From NCBI RefSeq assembly GCF_016403105.1, contig NZ_CP046155.1, positions 186,001 through 250,000 on the forward strand: a stretch of DNA of 64,000 nt, written 5' to 3'. Positions within the stretch are counted from its first letter, which is position 1. Each line of letters opens with the position of its first letter. Position numbers and translations under genes: made by a program. A model generated the notes under the pieces. That model had not been told where the DNA came from. It ran no database searches and was given only the letters and a program-made list of their open reading frames with translations. Below, piece by piece: positions 1 through 9,303 of the stretch. The DNA is from Leptolyngbya sp. BL0902 (GTDB taxonomy: Bacteria; Cyanobacteriota; Cyanobacteriia; Phormidesmidales; Phormidesmidaceae).

Positions 1-1647
1 GAGTATCCCCGCATTTTCATCACCCGCAAGCGCTTGAGGCACAGCAAAGATCGGTATTACGGCCCCTATGTGGATGTGGGCCTGCTCCGCAGCACCCTGA
101 GCCTGGTGAAGCGGATTTTCCCGTTGCGCCAGCGGCCCCAGCCCGTCCACAAAAATCGCCCCTGCCTGAACTACGACATTGGCCGCTGCCCTGGGGTGTG
201 CCAACGGCTGATTTCCCCGGAGGAGTACCGCAAAACCCTGCAACGGGTGGTGATGGTGTTTCAGGGGCGCACCACGGAACTGGTGGATATTTTGACCGGG
301 CACATGGAAAAAGCCGCCGAGGACTTGAAGTTTGAGCAGGCCGCCCACCTGCGGGATCAGATTCGTGGGTTAGAACGGCTCTGCGCCGACCAAAAGGTGG
401 CTCTACCGGACGACACCGTTTCGCGGGATGCCATTGCCCTGGCGGCGGACGACAAACACGCCTGCGTACAAATCTTCCAGGTGCGGGCGGGGCGCTTAGT
501 GGGGCGGCTGGGCTTTGTGGCCGATGCCGAGGCGGGTGATCCCGGCACGATTTTGCAGCGGGTACTGGAAAACCACTATCAAACGGTGGATCCGGTGGAA
601 ATTCCCTCGGTGATTTTGGCCCAGCACGCCCTACCCGAAGCGGAAATTTTGGCGGACTACCTCACCCAGCGGCGGGGGCGCAAAGTCTCCATCGAAGTGC
701 CCCAGCGCCAGGTGAAGGCCGACCTGATCGACATGGTGGAGCGCAACGCCCAGTACGAACTGGCCCGCACCCAGGCCGTGGCCGACCGCACCTTGCAATC
801 CCTGCAAGATCTCGCCGTTGCCCTCGACCTGCCCGACCTGCCCAAACGCATCGAAGGCTACGACATTTCCCACATCCAGGGTTCCGATGCCGTCGCGTCC
901 CAAGTCGTATTTGTAGACGGACTACCCGCCAAGCAGCACTACCGCCACTACAAAATCAAAAACCCCGACGTGCGCCCCGGCCACTCCGACGACTTTGCCA
1001 GCATGGCCGAGGTGATCCGCCGCCGATTCCGTCGCTATGCCGCCGATCCCAACCTGCCCCGCATCGGCAATCCCGACTGGCCGGACTTGGTGATGATTGA
1101 CGGGGGCAAGGGCCAACTTTCTGCGGTGGTGGACGTTCTCAAAGACCTCAACCTGCTGCAAGACCTCAACGTGGTCAGCCTCGCCAAAAAGCGGGAGGAG
1201 ATTTTCTTACCCGGAGAATCCCAGCCCCTCACCACTGAGGCCGACCAACCGGGCGTCCAGCTTTTGCGCCGCCTGCGGGACGAAGCCCACCGCTTTGCTA
1301 TCAGCTTCCATCGCCAAAAACGCACGGAACGCATGCGCCGCTCCCGCCTGTCGGATATCCCTGGCCTGGGCCACCATCGCCAAAAGGAACTCCTCGCCGC
1401 CTTTCGCTCCATCGACTACATCCGAGAAGCCAGCCCCGAACAGTTGGCCACCGTCCCCGGCATTGGCCCCCAACTGGCCCAAACGATCTACACCTACTTC
1501 CATCCCCAGAGCGATCTCACCGGGGCCACGGACGATATCCCCCAAACACCCCTCACCAGGATTGACGAAGCCACCCCTGGGCCAGAGACACCGGGGGCCT
1601 TGCAGCTCACCCCAGGCCACAACGGCGACAGTGACCCACACCCATAA
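1..1647 (+). CDS. uvrC: UvrABC system protein C, 5'-truncated by window edge
   Basis: Nuclease subunit of nucleotide excision repair; with UvrB it cuts the damaged strand on both sides of the lesion. The frame is open from base 1, so the true start and most of the N-terminal GIY-YIG nuclease domain lie upstream of the window. Visible are the end of that domain (KDRYYGPY), the four-cysteine cluster ([15 protein letters not shown]), a UVR motif that contacts UvrB ([11 protein letters not shown]), the RNase H-like 5' nuclease domain ([19 protein letters not shown]) and a C-terminal tandem helix-hairpin-helix (IPGLG, VPGIG). About 548 codons of the usual 600 or more are present. A roughly 50-residue Pro/Thr-rich tail follows the last hairpin. 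No internal break is seen. Confidence 0.96.
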   Translation, partial: EYPRIFITRKRLRHSKDRYYGPYVDVGLLRSTLSLVKRIFPLRQRPQPVHKNRPCLNYDIGRCPGVCQRLISPEEYRKTLQRVVMVFQGRTTELVDILTGHMEKAAEDLKFEQAAHLRDQIRGLERLCADQKVALPDDTVSRDAIALAADDKHACVQIFQVRAGRLVGRLGFVADAEAGDPGTILQRVLENHYQTVDPVEIPSVILAQHALPEAEILADYLTQRRGRKVSIEVPQRQVKADLIDMVERNAQYELARTQAVADRTLQSLQDLAVALDLPDLPKRIEGYDISHIQGSDAVASQVVFVDGLPAKQHYRHYKIKNPDVRPGHSDDFASMAEVIRRRFRRYAADPNLPRIGNPDWPDLVMIDGGKGQLSAVVDVLKDLNLLQDLNVVSLAKKREEIFLPGESQPLTTEADQPGVQLLRRLRDEAHRFAISFHRQKRTERMRRSRLSDIPGLGHHRQKELLAAFRSIDYIREASPEQLATVPGIGPQLAQTIYTYFHPQSDLTGATDDIPQTPLTRIDEATPGPETPGALQLTPGHNGDSDPHP

Positions 1648-1851
1648 CGGCCCCAACCCGCCCGCCCGACAAGCACAGATGATTGATACGATAAGCAAAT
1701 CCTGTCGCTGGGGTGCCCTGCAATATGGGATAACAGTAGGGATGCCCGTCCGTCGATCCTCCTATCCGTAGGGTTATGAGTGGAAGTCAACGGGACAGGG
1801 CCAAGCGCCTTGGGCAAGGCATCACGTTATTGGGGACACAAGGAAAAACCA

Positions 1852-2640
1852 ATGGAAAAGCTGCTGCGGGGTTTGCGGGAGTTTCAGGAGCACTACATTC
1901 CTAGCCACCAAGAGCTGATGCAGGAATTGGCCAAGGGGCAGCATCCTAGGGTTCTCTTTATCGGCTGTTCCGATTCGCGGGTGGATCCCACCATCATCAC
2001 CCAGTCAGAAATTGGGGATTTGTTCATCATCCGCAACGCCGGGAACATTATCCCGCCCTACGAAGCCACCAACGGCGGCGAAGGAGCCACCATTGAGTAC
2101 GCCCTAGAAGCGCTCGACATCAAGCAGGTGATTATCTGCGGGCACACCCAATGCGGAGCCATGAAGGGGCTGTTGCAACTGGGGGAACTTGAGGAAAAAA
2201 TGCCCCTGGTTTATGACTGGCTGAGCTACACCGCCGCCACCCGCAAGCTGGTGTTCGATCACTACGGCGACCGCAGCAAAAAGGAAAAGCTGGATCTGCT
2301 GGTGGCCCAAAACGTCCTCACCCAAATTGATAACCTCCGCACCTATCCCTCCATCCACTCCAAGCTGCACACGGGCGAACTGTCCATCCACGGCTGGATC
2401 TACCACATCGAAAATGGTCAACTGCTGGCCTACGACGAAGAGGCTAACGACTTTTTGCCCCCCCACAGCAAAATTAACGCCTACACCGACAGCGCCAAGG
2501 TGGTGAAAGCTGGGGGGCTCTCGAAGGATCCGGAGGAGGTCAAAGCGGCCTTTAGCGAACCCGTGCAGCCCTACTGGCCGGGGGCCAACCGCCTCAGCCC
2601 CGAACAAGCGGCGCGGCTGTATCGAGGGGCCGTCGTCTAG
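1852..2640 (+). CDS. Beta-carbonic anhydrase
   Basis: Interconverts CO2 and bicarbonate. In cyanobacteria this class (IcfA/CcaA type) supplies CO2 to Rubisco in the carboxysome. Zinc ligands are visible: C39 within CSDSR, H98 and C101 within GHTQCGAM, and the D41/R43 dyad. I chose the ATG at 1852 (262 residues) because it follows an AAGGA-like site and begins with MEKLLRGLREFQ, which I take to be the family's typical beginning. An in-frame GTG at 1780 would add 24 unlikely residues. The C-terminal extension after the core (about residues 200-262) is of the kind carboxysomal CcaA uses for targeting, but no carboxysome genes are nearby, so the location is inferred. A VOC-family gene follows after 3 nt and may be co-transcribed. 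Confidence 0.93.
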   Translation: MEKLLRGLREFQEHYIPSHQELMQELAKGQHPRVLFIGCSDSRVDPTIITQSEIGDLFIIRNAGNIIPPYEATNGGEGATIEYALEALDIKQVIICGHTQCGAMKGLLQLGELEEKMPLVYDWLSYTAATRKLVFDHYGDRSKKEKLDLLVAQNVLTQIDNLRTYPSIHSKLHTGELSIHGWIYHIENGQLLAYDEEANDFLPPHSKINAYTDSAKVVKAGGLSKDPEEVKAAFSEPVQPYWPGANRLSPEQAARLYRGAVV

Positions 2641-2643
2641 ACT

Positions 2644-3069
2644 GTGACGGACTCCACCGCCGCCCAGCCCCTAGCCTGCTCCAGCGCCTACGTGGTGTTG
2701 GCCAGTCAGGCGTTTGAGCCACTGGTCGCCTTCTATCAAGCTTTCCTCGGCCAAGATCCCCATCCCCACTGGCCCCAGCGCTATGCCGAATTTACCTGGG
2801 GCGGGTTGCGGCTGGGCATTTTCTCTCCCCAGGCCAGCCACGCCGCCGAATTTCAGACCCACCAAGCCGGGGCCATGAGTTTGTGCCTGGAGGTCGCTGA
2901 CCTAGACCGGGCCATCGCCCACCTGACCCGCCTGGGCTATCCGCCCCCTGGCCCCATCCTCACCGCCTCCCACGGGCGCGAAATCTACGCCTACGACCCC
3001 GACGGTAATCGGCTGATCTTGCACCAGTCGCCCGCCACCGTAGGATCCCCCGCCGAATCGGAGGACTAG
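2644..3069 (+). CDS. VOC-superfamily (glyoxalase/bleomycin-resistance fold) protein
   Basis: A 141-residue protein with one vicinal-oxygen-chelate module pair. It shows the typical N-terminal strand (AYVVLASQAFEPLVAFYQAFLG), a central FTWGGLRLGIF segment and the C-terminal signature REIYAYDPDGNRLILHQ, in which the last strand usually carries a metal-binding Glu; here that position is not clearly Glu. The start is GTG, 3 nt after the carbonic anhydrase stop, so the two are probably translated from one message. Substrate cannot be deduced: members include glyoxalases, dioxygenases and antibiotic-binding proteins. The gene is followed by a palindromic repeat. Confidence 0.8.
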   Translation: MTDSTAAQPLACSSAYVVLASQAFEPLVAFYQAFLGQDPHPHWPQRYAEFTWGGLRLGIFSPQASHAAEFQTHQAGAMSLCLEVADLDRAIAHLTRLGYPPPGPILTASHGREIYAYDPDGNRLILHQSPATVGSPAESED

Positions 3070-3099
3070 AGGTTCATGAGATCGCCAAGCCCCCGCCGC

Positions 3100-3231
3100 C
3101 CTCATCCCCCACCCCCTTCTCCCAGGGCGGAAGAAGGGGAGCCGGAAAGCCTGGTCTGGCCTCCCCCTCGCCCATGTTTGGGAGAGGGGGACTGAGGGGG
3201 TGAGGGCCGAGATGGGTATACACGGTAGCCC
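3100..3231. repeat. Dispersed palindromic repeat, family R1, copy A
   Basis: Intergenic element between the convergent VOC and acyltransferase genes. It consists of two strong inverted repeats, CTTCTCCCAGGGCG..GGAAGAAGG and CCCCTCGCCCATG..GGGAGAGGG, bounded on the right by GTATACACGGTAGCCC. Read on the reverse strand it is nearly identical over long stretches to the copy at 39041-39160. It is non-coding. Confidence 0.8.
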
Positions 3232-3273
3232 ACAAGGAAAGGGGAGCCGGAAACGGCCTTTGATATTAGAAAA

Positions 3274-4707
3274 CTACGGCTGGGGAATCATCCGTTCTAG
3301 GGCCAGTTGCAGATCGCTGGTGAGGTCGGCGACGGCCTGTTTGCGTCCGGCTTTATAGGCGGGCCAGCGGTCGCTCACCGAAATCGGTTCGCCCACGGTG
3401 ATGGTGGCTACCTGGGGGCCAAGTTTGGGGCGCGGAAAGGGATTTTCGCCCTTAATCAGCCACACAATATCCCGCACAATCATCAGGGTTTCGGCAAAGC
3501 GTTCGGCGGTGGGGCGTTCTCGCACATACTGTCCGGTGACGGCCACAAAGTTTTCCACCAGGCGCATGTGCCACATTCGCAGGCTGGCTTCCTCGGCTTC
3601 CCGGTCGGCCAAACCACGGGCCACCGCCGAGAGGGGCTGATCTTCCCCCAACTCCTGCCGAAAAATCCGCTCCCAGCCCGCTTGCTCGATGCGGCGGCAG
3701 CGGTCGATCATGGTGCCACGGGGGGGCAGTTGAAAGTAGGTTTCGGCCACCTGCAAGGCCGTATCGCGCAACACCTCCAGCCGATCTGCAAAGGGGGCCG
3801 GAGGCGTGACTACGGGCATACGATACACCCGCTGATAGTAGTCCTCCATCACCCCTAGCAGGTGTTCTCCCAGGGCCAGCAGCCGTTGGTAGCGGCGCTG
3901 TAGGGCGGCATCCGTCAACCCCGCTGGGCTCGGACGCTCAGACAGGACAGAACTCGCCTCATCGGTAGCCCGCGTGGCTTGGGGCATGGCAACCAATCCG
4001 GTTTCTTGCTCTAGGCGGTCGAGCCATCCATCCAGTTTGTCCCACGGGGGCGGCGTGTATTGATAGGTGATCCCCACCGGAAGCAGGGACACCTGCTCCG
4101 AGCGTCCGGCCTGCTGCAGATCCTCCACGCACCAAAAGCCCATCTGGGCAATGCCCGGTTCTAGGGGGCTGACCAATTCCGTGTGGCCGTTGTTGCCGCC
4201 CTCTGGAGCCGCCGCCATGGGCCATGCTCCGTTGGCAAACAGGTGCCGAGCCGAGCGCAGCCCCTGGCGATCCAGTTTGCCCCGCTGGATCGGTGTGCCG
4301 CCCAGGCGCGAGTAGAACCCACCCACCCAAGCCCCCGCCCACAGGGGAATGCCTCGGTCGTAGATAAAGTGGGCATGAACTGGGTAATCCAGCGTCACTC
4401 CCAATTGCTTAGCCCGCCGAGGCACGTCGTACCACAGCAGATGGGCCAGACAAAAGGCATCCTGGGGGCTGGGGTGACGAAAGGCCAGCAGAAACCGATG
4501 CTGCTGAGCCTGGAAATCCCGCATCAGATACACCAGCGGATCTACATTGTGGGACTCCACCCGCTGCAAGTTTTCTCGCCAGCGAATCCAGGCGGGCATG
4601 AGCCATTGGGTCACCCTCAGCACAGTTCGATTCGGCTGGGGCGGCAAAAAACGCAGGGGCGGCTGGGCTTGCTGAAGAAACGACACGGCAGGATTCCCCC
4701 CGGACAA
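3274..4707 (-). CDS. 1-acyl-sn-glycerol-3-phosphate acyltransferase-like protein (PlsC superfamily)
   Basis: Predicted membrane-associated acyltransferase of phospholipid synthesis. The H-X4-D catalytic motif is visible as H78 to D83 (RHPSPQD) and the substrate-binding EGG motif at about residues 169-171 (APEGGNNGH). At 477 residues it is about twice the size of a minimal PlsC; the second half (250-477) is helical and of unknown role. Long PlsC proteins of this type exist in other cyanobacteria alongside the short one. The start used is a TTG at 4707; no strong ribosome site is seen and a GTG seven codons downstream is an alternative. It follows the glucan phosphorylase gene by 18 nt on the same strand, suggesting co-transcription. 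Confidence 0.8.
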   Translation of the reverse strand: MSGGNPAVSFLQQAQPPLRFLPPQPNRTVLRVTQWLMPAWIRWRENLQRVESHNVDPLVYLMRDFQAQQHRFLLAFRHPSPQDAFCLAHLLWYDVPRRAKQLGVTLDYPVHAHFIYDRGIPLWAGAWVGGFYSRLGGTPIQRGKLDRQGLRSARHLFANGAWPMAAAPEGGNNGHTELVSPLEPGIAQMGFWCVEDLQQAGRSEQVSLLPVGITYQYTPPPWDKLDGWLDRLEQETGLVAMPQATRATDEASSVLSERPSPAGLTDAALQRRYQRLLALGEHLLGVMEDYYQRVYRMPVVTPPAPFADRLEVLRDTALQVAETYFQLPPRGTMIDRCRRIEQAGWERIFRQELGEDQPLSAVARGLADREAEEASLRMWHMRLVENFVAVTGQYVRERPTAERFAETLMIVRDIVWLIKGENPFPRPKLGPQVATITVGEPISVSDRWPAYKAGRKQAVADLTSDLQLALERMIPQP

Positions 4708-4725
4708 CGGGAACAGGTAACAGAT

Positions 4726-7335
4726 CTACCCGATGGCAGAGGATGCGGTCACAATGGGCACCTGCTCCGGGTTGGCCCAGAGGATGAGCTTAGGATCGTA
4801 GGGGCTGCTGAGGGCGGGGTGCTGGGGCAAAATCCGCAGGGAAAGCCCCTGGAGGCCGCTAGAGGTATATTCCACCTCGGTGGCGTAGAGGCTGTGGCCC
4901 TGGTTGTCTTGGCCTTGATAGGTCATGGGGGTGGCGGTGCCGCTGTGGATTTCGCCATCGACGGCCACGCTGCCCCGGTATAGCTCTACCTGCACATCAT
5001 CGGGGGTGATGGCCCCCAGTTGCAGGCGGGTGGACACCTTGAGGAATTGATTCACTCGCAGGTCGGTGGCGTCGGAAATGGCGATTTCCGCAAACCGGAT
5101 GTCGTACCAGTGTTCGGCCAGGTGGGATAGCCACACTGCTAGTTCTTTGCCGGGGCCGTAGTGCTGGGCTGCGAGGGCATGGGCGCGGTCGCTGGCGACG
5201 AAGTAGCCCCGGTTGGCGTAGTCCTTCACCATGCGGGCGGTGTTGAACTGGGGCGTGTTCAGGTAGATGGCCTCCTTCATTTTGGCCACCCAGCCGCGAG
5301 GGATTTCGTCCTTGTCGCGGTCGTAGAACAGGGGCACGACTTCTTTTTCCAGGATTTCGTAGAGGGCGTTGGCTTCGACATCGTCTTGGTAGTCGGAATC
5401 TTCGTAGTCTTCGCCGTGGCCGATGGGCCATCCGGTGCGAATGTAGTCCGCCTCATCCCACCAGCCGTCGAGGACGCTGAGGTTGGGCAGGCCGTTCATC
5501 GCCGCCTTCATGCCGCTGGTGCCGCTGGCCTCGCGGGGGCGGCGGGGGGTGTTCAGCCACACATCGCAGCCCGCCACCATATCCCGCGATAGGTGGATGT
5601 CGTAATTCGGCACAAACACAATGGATCGATCCAGGCCGTGGTCACGGGTGAAGTGGATGATGCTGCGGATCAGCTCTTTGCCCGGAATGTCCTTGGGGTG
5701 GGCCTTTCCGGCGATCACAAACTGCACCCGACGGCCTGTACCGTTGCCGTTGATGATTTTTTGGATGCGGTCAAGATCTCGCAAAAACAGGGTGGCCCGT
5801 TTGTAGGTGGCAAAGCGGCGGGCAAAGCCAATGGTGAGCACAAAGGGGTCAAGGCGTTCCTGGGCTTCGGTCAGTTCCCGCGTGGAGCCGCCCCGCTCCA
5901 GCAGGTTTTTGGCCAGCCGTTCCCGCACCGCCATCACCAACTGGGATCGGCATTGCTCGTGGTTGCGCCACAGTTCCTCATCGGGAATCGTCCGCACCCG
6001 CTCCCACAGGGAGGCTCCGGGACTGGCCTGAGACCAGTTGGGGCCAAGGTAGCGGTCGTACAACGCCTGGGTAGACCGAGCCACACAACTGCGGGCATGG
6101 ACGCCGTTGGTAATGGCATGGATGGGCACCTCAGCTAGGGGAAGATCGGCCCAGAGGTCGCCAAACATCCCCTGGGACACCTGGCCATGGAGCTTACTGA
6201 CGCCATTCACAAAGGTGGCGGTTTTAATCGCCAGCACCGCCATGCTGAAGGGGGCGGAGAAATCCCCGGTATTGGTGCGGCCCAGGGCCAGAAATTCCGC
6301 TTCCCCCAGGCCAAAGCATTGGCGATAGTGGCCCAGGTAGTGCAGCACCTTATCCGGTGGAAACAGGTCAATCCCCGCCGGGACGGGGGTGTGGGTGGTA
6401 AACATTTGGCTGGCCTGGGCCACCTGAAGCGCCTCGGCAAAGGAGAGGCCATCCTCCGCCATCAGCACCCGAATCCGCTCTAGGGCCATAAAGGCCGAGT
6501 GGCCCTCGTTCATGTGGTAGGCCGTGGGCACAATGCCCAGCGCCTTCAGCATCCGAATGCCGCCGATCCCCAGCATGATTTCCTGGTGAATCCGCATATC
6601 AATGTCGCCGCCGTAGAGGCGATCACAAATATCCTGGTCGTACTGGCTGTTGGGTTCAATGTTGGTGTCCAGCAAATACAGCGGCACCGTGCCCACCTGC
6701 ACCCGCCACACCCGCGCATAGACCGTCCGGCCTGGATAGTCCACCTCAATGCGGATCTCGTTACCGTCGGCGTCCCGCTCCAAATGCAGGGGCATATTGT
6801 AAAAGTCGTTGATCGGGTAGCGCTCCTGCTGCCAGCCGTCGGCGTTCAAATACTGGGCAAAGTAGCCCTCCTGATACAGCAGCCCCACCCCCACCAGGGG
6901 CAAGCCAATGTCGCTGGCCGACTTGAGGTGATCCCCCGCCAGCACCCCCAACCCGCCGGAATACACGGGCATACAGGTGGTGAGGCCAAACTCCATGGAA
7001 AAGTAGGCGTAGCGCTCACCGGGCACCGGATTGGGCCGATGCTTGCCATACCAGGGCCGCTCCTTGAGGTAATCCTCTAGGCGCTGGGTTGCCCGATCCA
7101 TCTGGGCCAAAAAGCCTTCGTCCTCGGTAATTTCGTTCAGCCGCTCTTGGCCAATGGTGCCCAACATCAGCACCGGATTGTAGCGACTCGACTCCCACAG
7201 ATCCGCATCCAGCCGCCGAAACAGGTCGGCCATCTCCATATCCCAGTCCCAGTGGAGGTTATAGGCCAAGGTACGCAGAGCCTCTAGGCGCTGGGGGAGG
7301 GAGGGGGTGACGTTAAAGGTGCGAATTGGTCGCAT
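4726..7335 (-). CDS. glgP: Alpha-glucan (glycogen) phosphorylase
   Basis: Releases glucose 1-phosphate from glycogen-type alpha-1,4-glucans; cytosolic and pyridoxal-phosphate dependent. The GT35 fold is clear: N-terminal NLHWDWDMEMADLFRRLD, the active-site stretch FSMEFGLTTCMPVYSGGLGVLAGDHLK, HMNEGHSAFMALERIR, and the PLP-lysine region GTSGMKAAMNG with the lysine near residue 610. It belongs to the shorter alpha-glucan phosphorylase branch (869 residues from this start) rather than the muscle/GlgP branch with its regulatory N-terminus. I chose the ATG at 7335 (MRPIRTFNV), which I take to be the usual family start; an ATG at 7377 would add 14 residues. The acyltransferase gene follows 18 nt downstream. 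Confidence 0.93.
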   Translation of the reverse strand: MRPIRTFNVTPSLPQRLEALRTLAYNLHWDWDMEMADLFRRLDADLWESSRYNPVLMLGTIGQERLNEITEDEGFLAQMDRATQRLEDYLKERPWYGKHRPNPVPGERYAYFSMEFGLTTCMPVYSGGLGVLAGDHLKSASDIGLPLVGVGLLYQEGYFAQYLNADGWQQERYPINDFYNMPLHLERDADGNEIRIEVDYPGRTVYARVWRVQVGTVPLYLLDTNIEPNSQYDQDICDRLYGGDIDMRIHQEIMLGIGGIRMLKALGIVPTAYHMNEGHSAFMALERIRVLMAEDGLSFAEALQVAQASQMFTTHTPVPAGIDLFPPDKVLHYLGHYRQCFGLGEAEFLALGRTNTGDFSAPFSMAVLAIKTATFVNGVSKLHGQVSQGMFGDLWADLPLAEVPIHAITNGVHARSCVARSTQALYDRYLGPNWSQASPGASLWERVRTIPDEELWRNHEQCRSQLVMAVRERLAKNLLERGGSTRELTEAQERLDPFVLTIGFARRFATYKRATLFLRDLDRIQKIINGNGTGRRVQFVIAGKAHPKDIPGKELIRSIIHFTRDHGLDRSIVFVPNYDIHLSRDMVAGCDVWLNTPRRPREASGTSGMKAAMNGLPNLSVLDGWWDEADYIRTGWPIGHGEDYEDSDYQDDVEANALYEILEKEVVPLFYDRDKDEIPRGWVAKMKEAIYLNTPQFNTARMVKDYANRGYFVASDRAHALAAQHYGPGKELAVWLSHLAEHWYDIRFAEIAISDATDLRVNQFLKVSTRLQLGAITPDDVQVELYRGSVAVDGEIHSGTATPMTYQGQDNQGHSLYATEVEYTSSGLQGLSLRILPQHPALSSPYDPKLILWANPEQVPIVTASSAIG

Positions 7336-7696
7336 AGGAATCGAAGCCAAAGAATACAGATCAGAAACCAGCCCCATTGTGACCCCGATAGGGCAACAAT
7401 TTGGCAGGCTTAATACTGTTTTCGGAGATAGCAGGCCCGTAGGCCACCCCCCTAGGGTATACCTGCGGCAATCCGAGCATTCACGGATGCCACCCTGTCA
7501 TCGGGCGACAATCTGCCCATTTCGACGGATTGTCGTTGGGGATCAACATCAGCGATAATAAAAACTATTAGAAATGCATATTCTGCGTTACTGTGGTCAA
7601 CCGGGACTTTGTCGGACTTGCTATCGGAAAGCCCCTGGGCGGATCCCTGCCCTTGCCCTAGTAATGCCATAGACGCCGTTTAGAGGACTTTAAATC
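7336..7696. other. Intergenic region between divergent glgP and a small gene
   Basis: About 360 nt. It must hold the promoter of glgP (leftward) and of the 45-residue gene (rightward). A moderately AT-rich patch at 7550-7600 is the likeliest promoter area. I see no RNA gene, repeat or convincing longer coding frame. Confidence 0.5.
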
Positions 7697-7834
7697 ATGC
7701 AACGTTCTGCCACCAGTTCCGGCCTCACCACCCCTGTACACACCACCCAACCCCCCGAAGCCGAATTTGACCAATGGGCCAAAGCGGTTCGTCAGCAAAT
7801 GGTGGCCGCCCTCAAACGTCGCGGCAGAGCCTAG
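7697..7834 (+). CDS. Small protein of 45 residues, unknown function
   Basis: ATG preceded by GAGGA eight nt upstream, then 45 codons to TAG. The product has a Ser/Thr/Pro-rich first half and an amphipathic, basic C-terminal helix (FDQWAKAVRQQMVAALKRR) that looks like a real folded or membrane/nucleic-acid-binding helix. No signal peptide or cysteine is present. It stands alone, divergent from glgP and convergent with the methyltransferase gene. I do not recognise it. The ribosome site and the ordered helix argue for a real gene; its size argues for caution. Confidence 0.5.
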   Translation: MQRSATSSGLTTPVHTTQPPEAEFDQWAKAVRQQMVAALKRRGRA

Positions 7835-7972
7835 TTGGCATTGGGCAGCGCAGGGCCTAACCCGTCGCTCAACCAGGCCGCTTACTGATGGGACTAGGAC
7901 TGGATGCTATGGCCGCAGGGGCGGTGCCGCACCTGGGGCACAGTGCTATCGACAAAGGCGTTGGGATCAACG

Positions 7973-9097
7973 TTAGTACAACTCATACTTCATCCACTGG
8001 CAGGGGATAGACCCGTTATGCACGGCCCAGCGCTGGGCCGATTTGAGCCCAATGGTGCGGGCCAATTCCTTGTTGCCACTGAGGACAAAGGCGGTCCAGC
8101 CCTTGAAGCGCTGTTTAAGCACGTCTCCCAGCAGGCGATAAAAGGCCGCCAGATCCTCATCCTGGCCCAGACGCTCGCCGTAGGGTGGGTTGCAGAGCAG
8201 ATAGCCCTGATCGGCAGGAGCCGCCAGGTCTTCGAGTTCCTGCACAAAAAACTCGATCTGATCCGCCAAGCCACAGCGTTCGGCGTTGCCCTGGGCCTGT
8301 TGAATGACGGATTCATCCCGATCACAGCCCCAGATTAGGGGCTTGAGTTCCCCACCATGGCTGGCATCGGCCTCTTGGCAAAGGTCATCCCATAGGTCGG
8401 CGTCAAAATCCGGCCAGGTTTGGAAGCCAAAGGATTCGCGAAATAGTCCCGGCGCAATGCCCAAAGCCGCCAGACTCGCCTCCAGGGGCAACGTTCCTGA
8501 TCCACAGAGGGGATCAATCAGCGGCACATCGCCTGTCCAGCCCGTCCACTGCACCAAAGCCGCCGCTAGGGTTTCTTTGAGCGGAGCCGCCCCCACCGCC
8601 GCCCGATAGCCCCGCCGATGCAGGCTGTGACCAGAGCTATCCAGGCTCACCGTATAACGATCCCGTTCTAAATGCACATTCACCCGCACATCGGGCTGGT
8701 GGGCATCCACGCTAGACCGTTCGCCCCAGTGCTCTCGCTGCTGGTCAACAATGGCGTTTTTAACTTGCAGGGCAGTGAAGTGGCTGTGGTTGAGACGACG
8801 GTGCTGCCCTGACACATCCACCGCCAGGGTGCGATCGGGGGGTAGGTAGGGTCGCCAGTCGATCTTCTGGATGCCCTGGTACAAATCTTCGGCATCCACG
8901 CAGGGGCCATCCCCCAACCGCACCAGCACCCGAAAGGCCAGCCGCGACCACAGGTTGGCTCGATACAGCAGGCCCAAGTCCCCCTGAAAGGCCACCCCAC
9001 AGAACCCTTCCTCCACCGCCTGTGCCCCCAGAGACGCCAACTCCGCCGCCGCCAAAGCCTCTAGCCCACGGGCAACGGTGGCAAAATACTGGGACAT
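7973..9097 (-). CDS. THUMP-domain class I SAM-dependent RNA methyltransferase (RlmL N-terminal type)
   Basis: Predicted 23S rRNA guanine-N2 methyltransferase similar to the RlmL half of RlmKL. The 374 residues comprise an N-terminal ferredoxin-like/THUMP region (about 1-155; YFATVARGLEALAAAEL, RLAFRVLVRL) and a Rossmann methyltransferase domain. The SAM site DPLCGSGTLPLEAS and the catalytic NPPY motif (LLCNPPYGERLG, about residues 300-311) are intact. N2-guanine specificity is the family norm but the target base is inferred. ATG start. It is divergent from the IF-3 gene. Confidence 0.88.
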   Translation of the reverse strand: MSQYFATVARGLEALAAAELASLGAQAVEEGFCGVAFQGDLGLLYRANLWSRLAFRVLVRLGDGPCVDAEDLYQGIQKIDWRPYLPPDRTLAVDVSGQHRRLNHSHFTALQVKNAIVDQQREHWGERSSVDAHQPDVRVNVHLERDRYTVSLDSSGHSLHRRGYRAAVGAAPLKETLAAALVQWTGWTGDVPLIDPLCGSGTLPLEASLAALGIAPGLFRESFGFQTWPDFDADLWDDLCQEADASHGGELKPLIWGCDRDESVIQQAQGNAERCGLADQIEFFVQELEDLAAPADQGYLLCNPPYGERLGQDEDLAAFYRLLGDVLKQRFKGWTAFVLSGNKELARTIGLKSAQRWAVHNGSIPCQWMKYELY

Positions 9098-9287
9098 CGC
9101 ACAACAGCCAAAAACAGCAGGGGGATAGGGTCTAGTGTTTTGTTAAGACCCGTTCCTGGGATACAACCAGGGAACAAAACCTAGGTTATTCTAGTGATAA
9201 TCTTTAGCGGTGACTAGGACGGGTTTTCGTCCAGGTCACGGTATGGAGTGGGTACAGCTTACCCCACATTATCTCTGTCGAATTCTT

Positions 9288-9303
9288 GGAGGAACGACTT
9301 ATT
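9288..9303 (+). promoter_or_regulatory. Shine-Dalgarno site and probable AUU start codon of the IF-3 gene
   Basis: GGAGGA at 9288-9293 is followed after seven nt by ATT at 9301, the first codon of the sequence that aligns with IF-3. No ATG or GTG in this frame lies near the start. The only other candidate, TTG at 9286, overlaps the ribosome site itself and has none of its own. The famous AUU start of E. coli infC makes IF-3 repress its own translation, so this arrangement suggests the same control here. Confidence 0.6.

Noticed and set aside
1780-1851. Extended start of the carbonic anhydrase at GTG 1780
   Set aside because: The ATG at 1852 has a ribosome site and matches the family N-terminus.
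7452-7670. 72-residue open frame on the - strand upstream of glgP
   Set aside because: Not preceded by a ribosome site; lies in a promoter-like region and shows no recognisable pattern.
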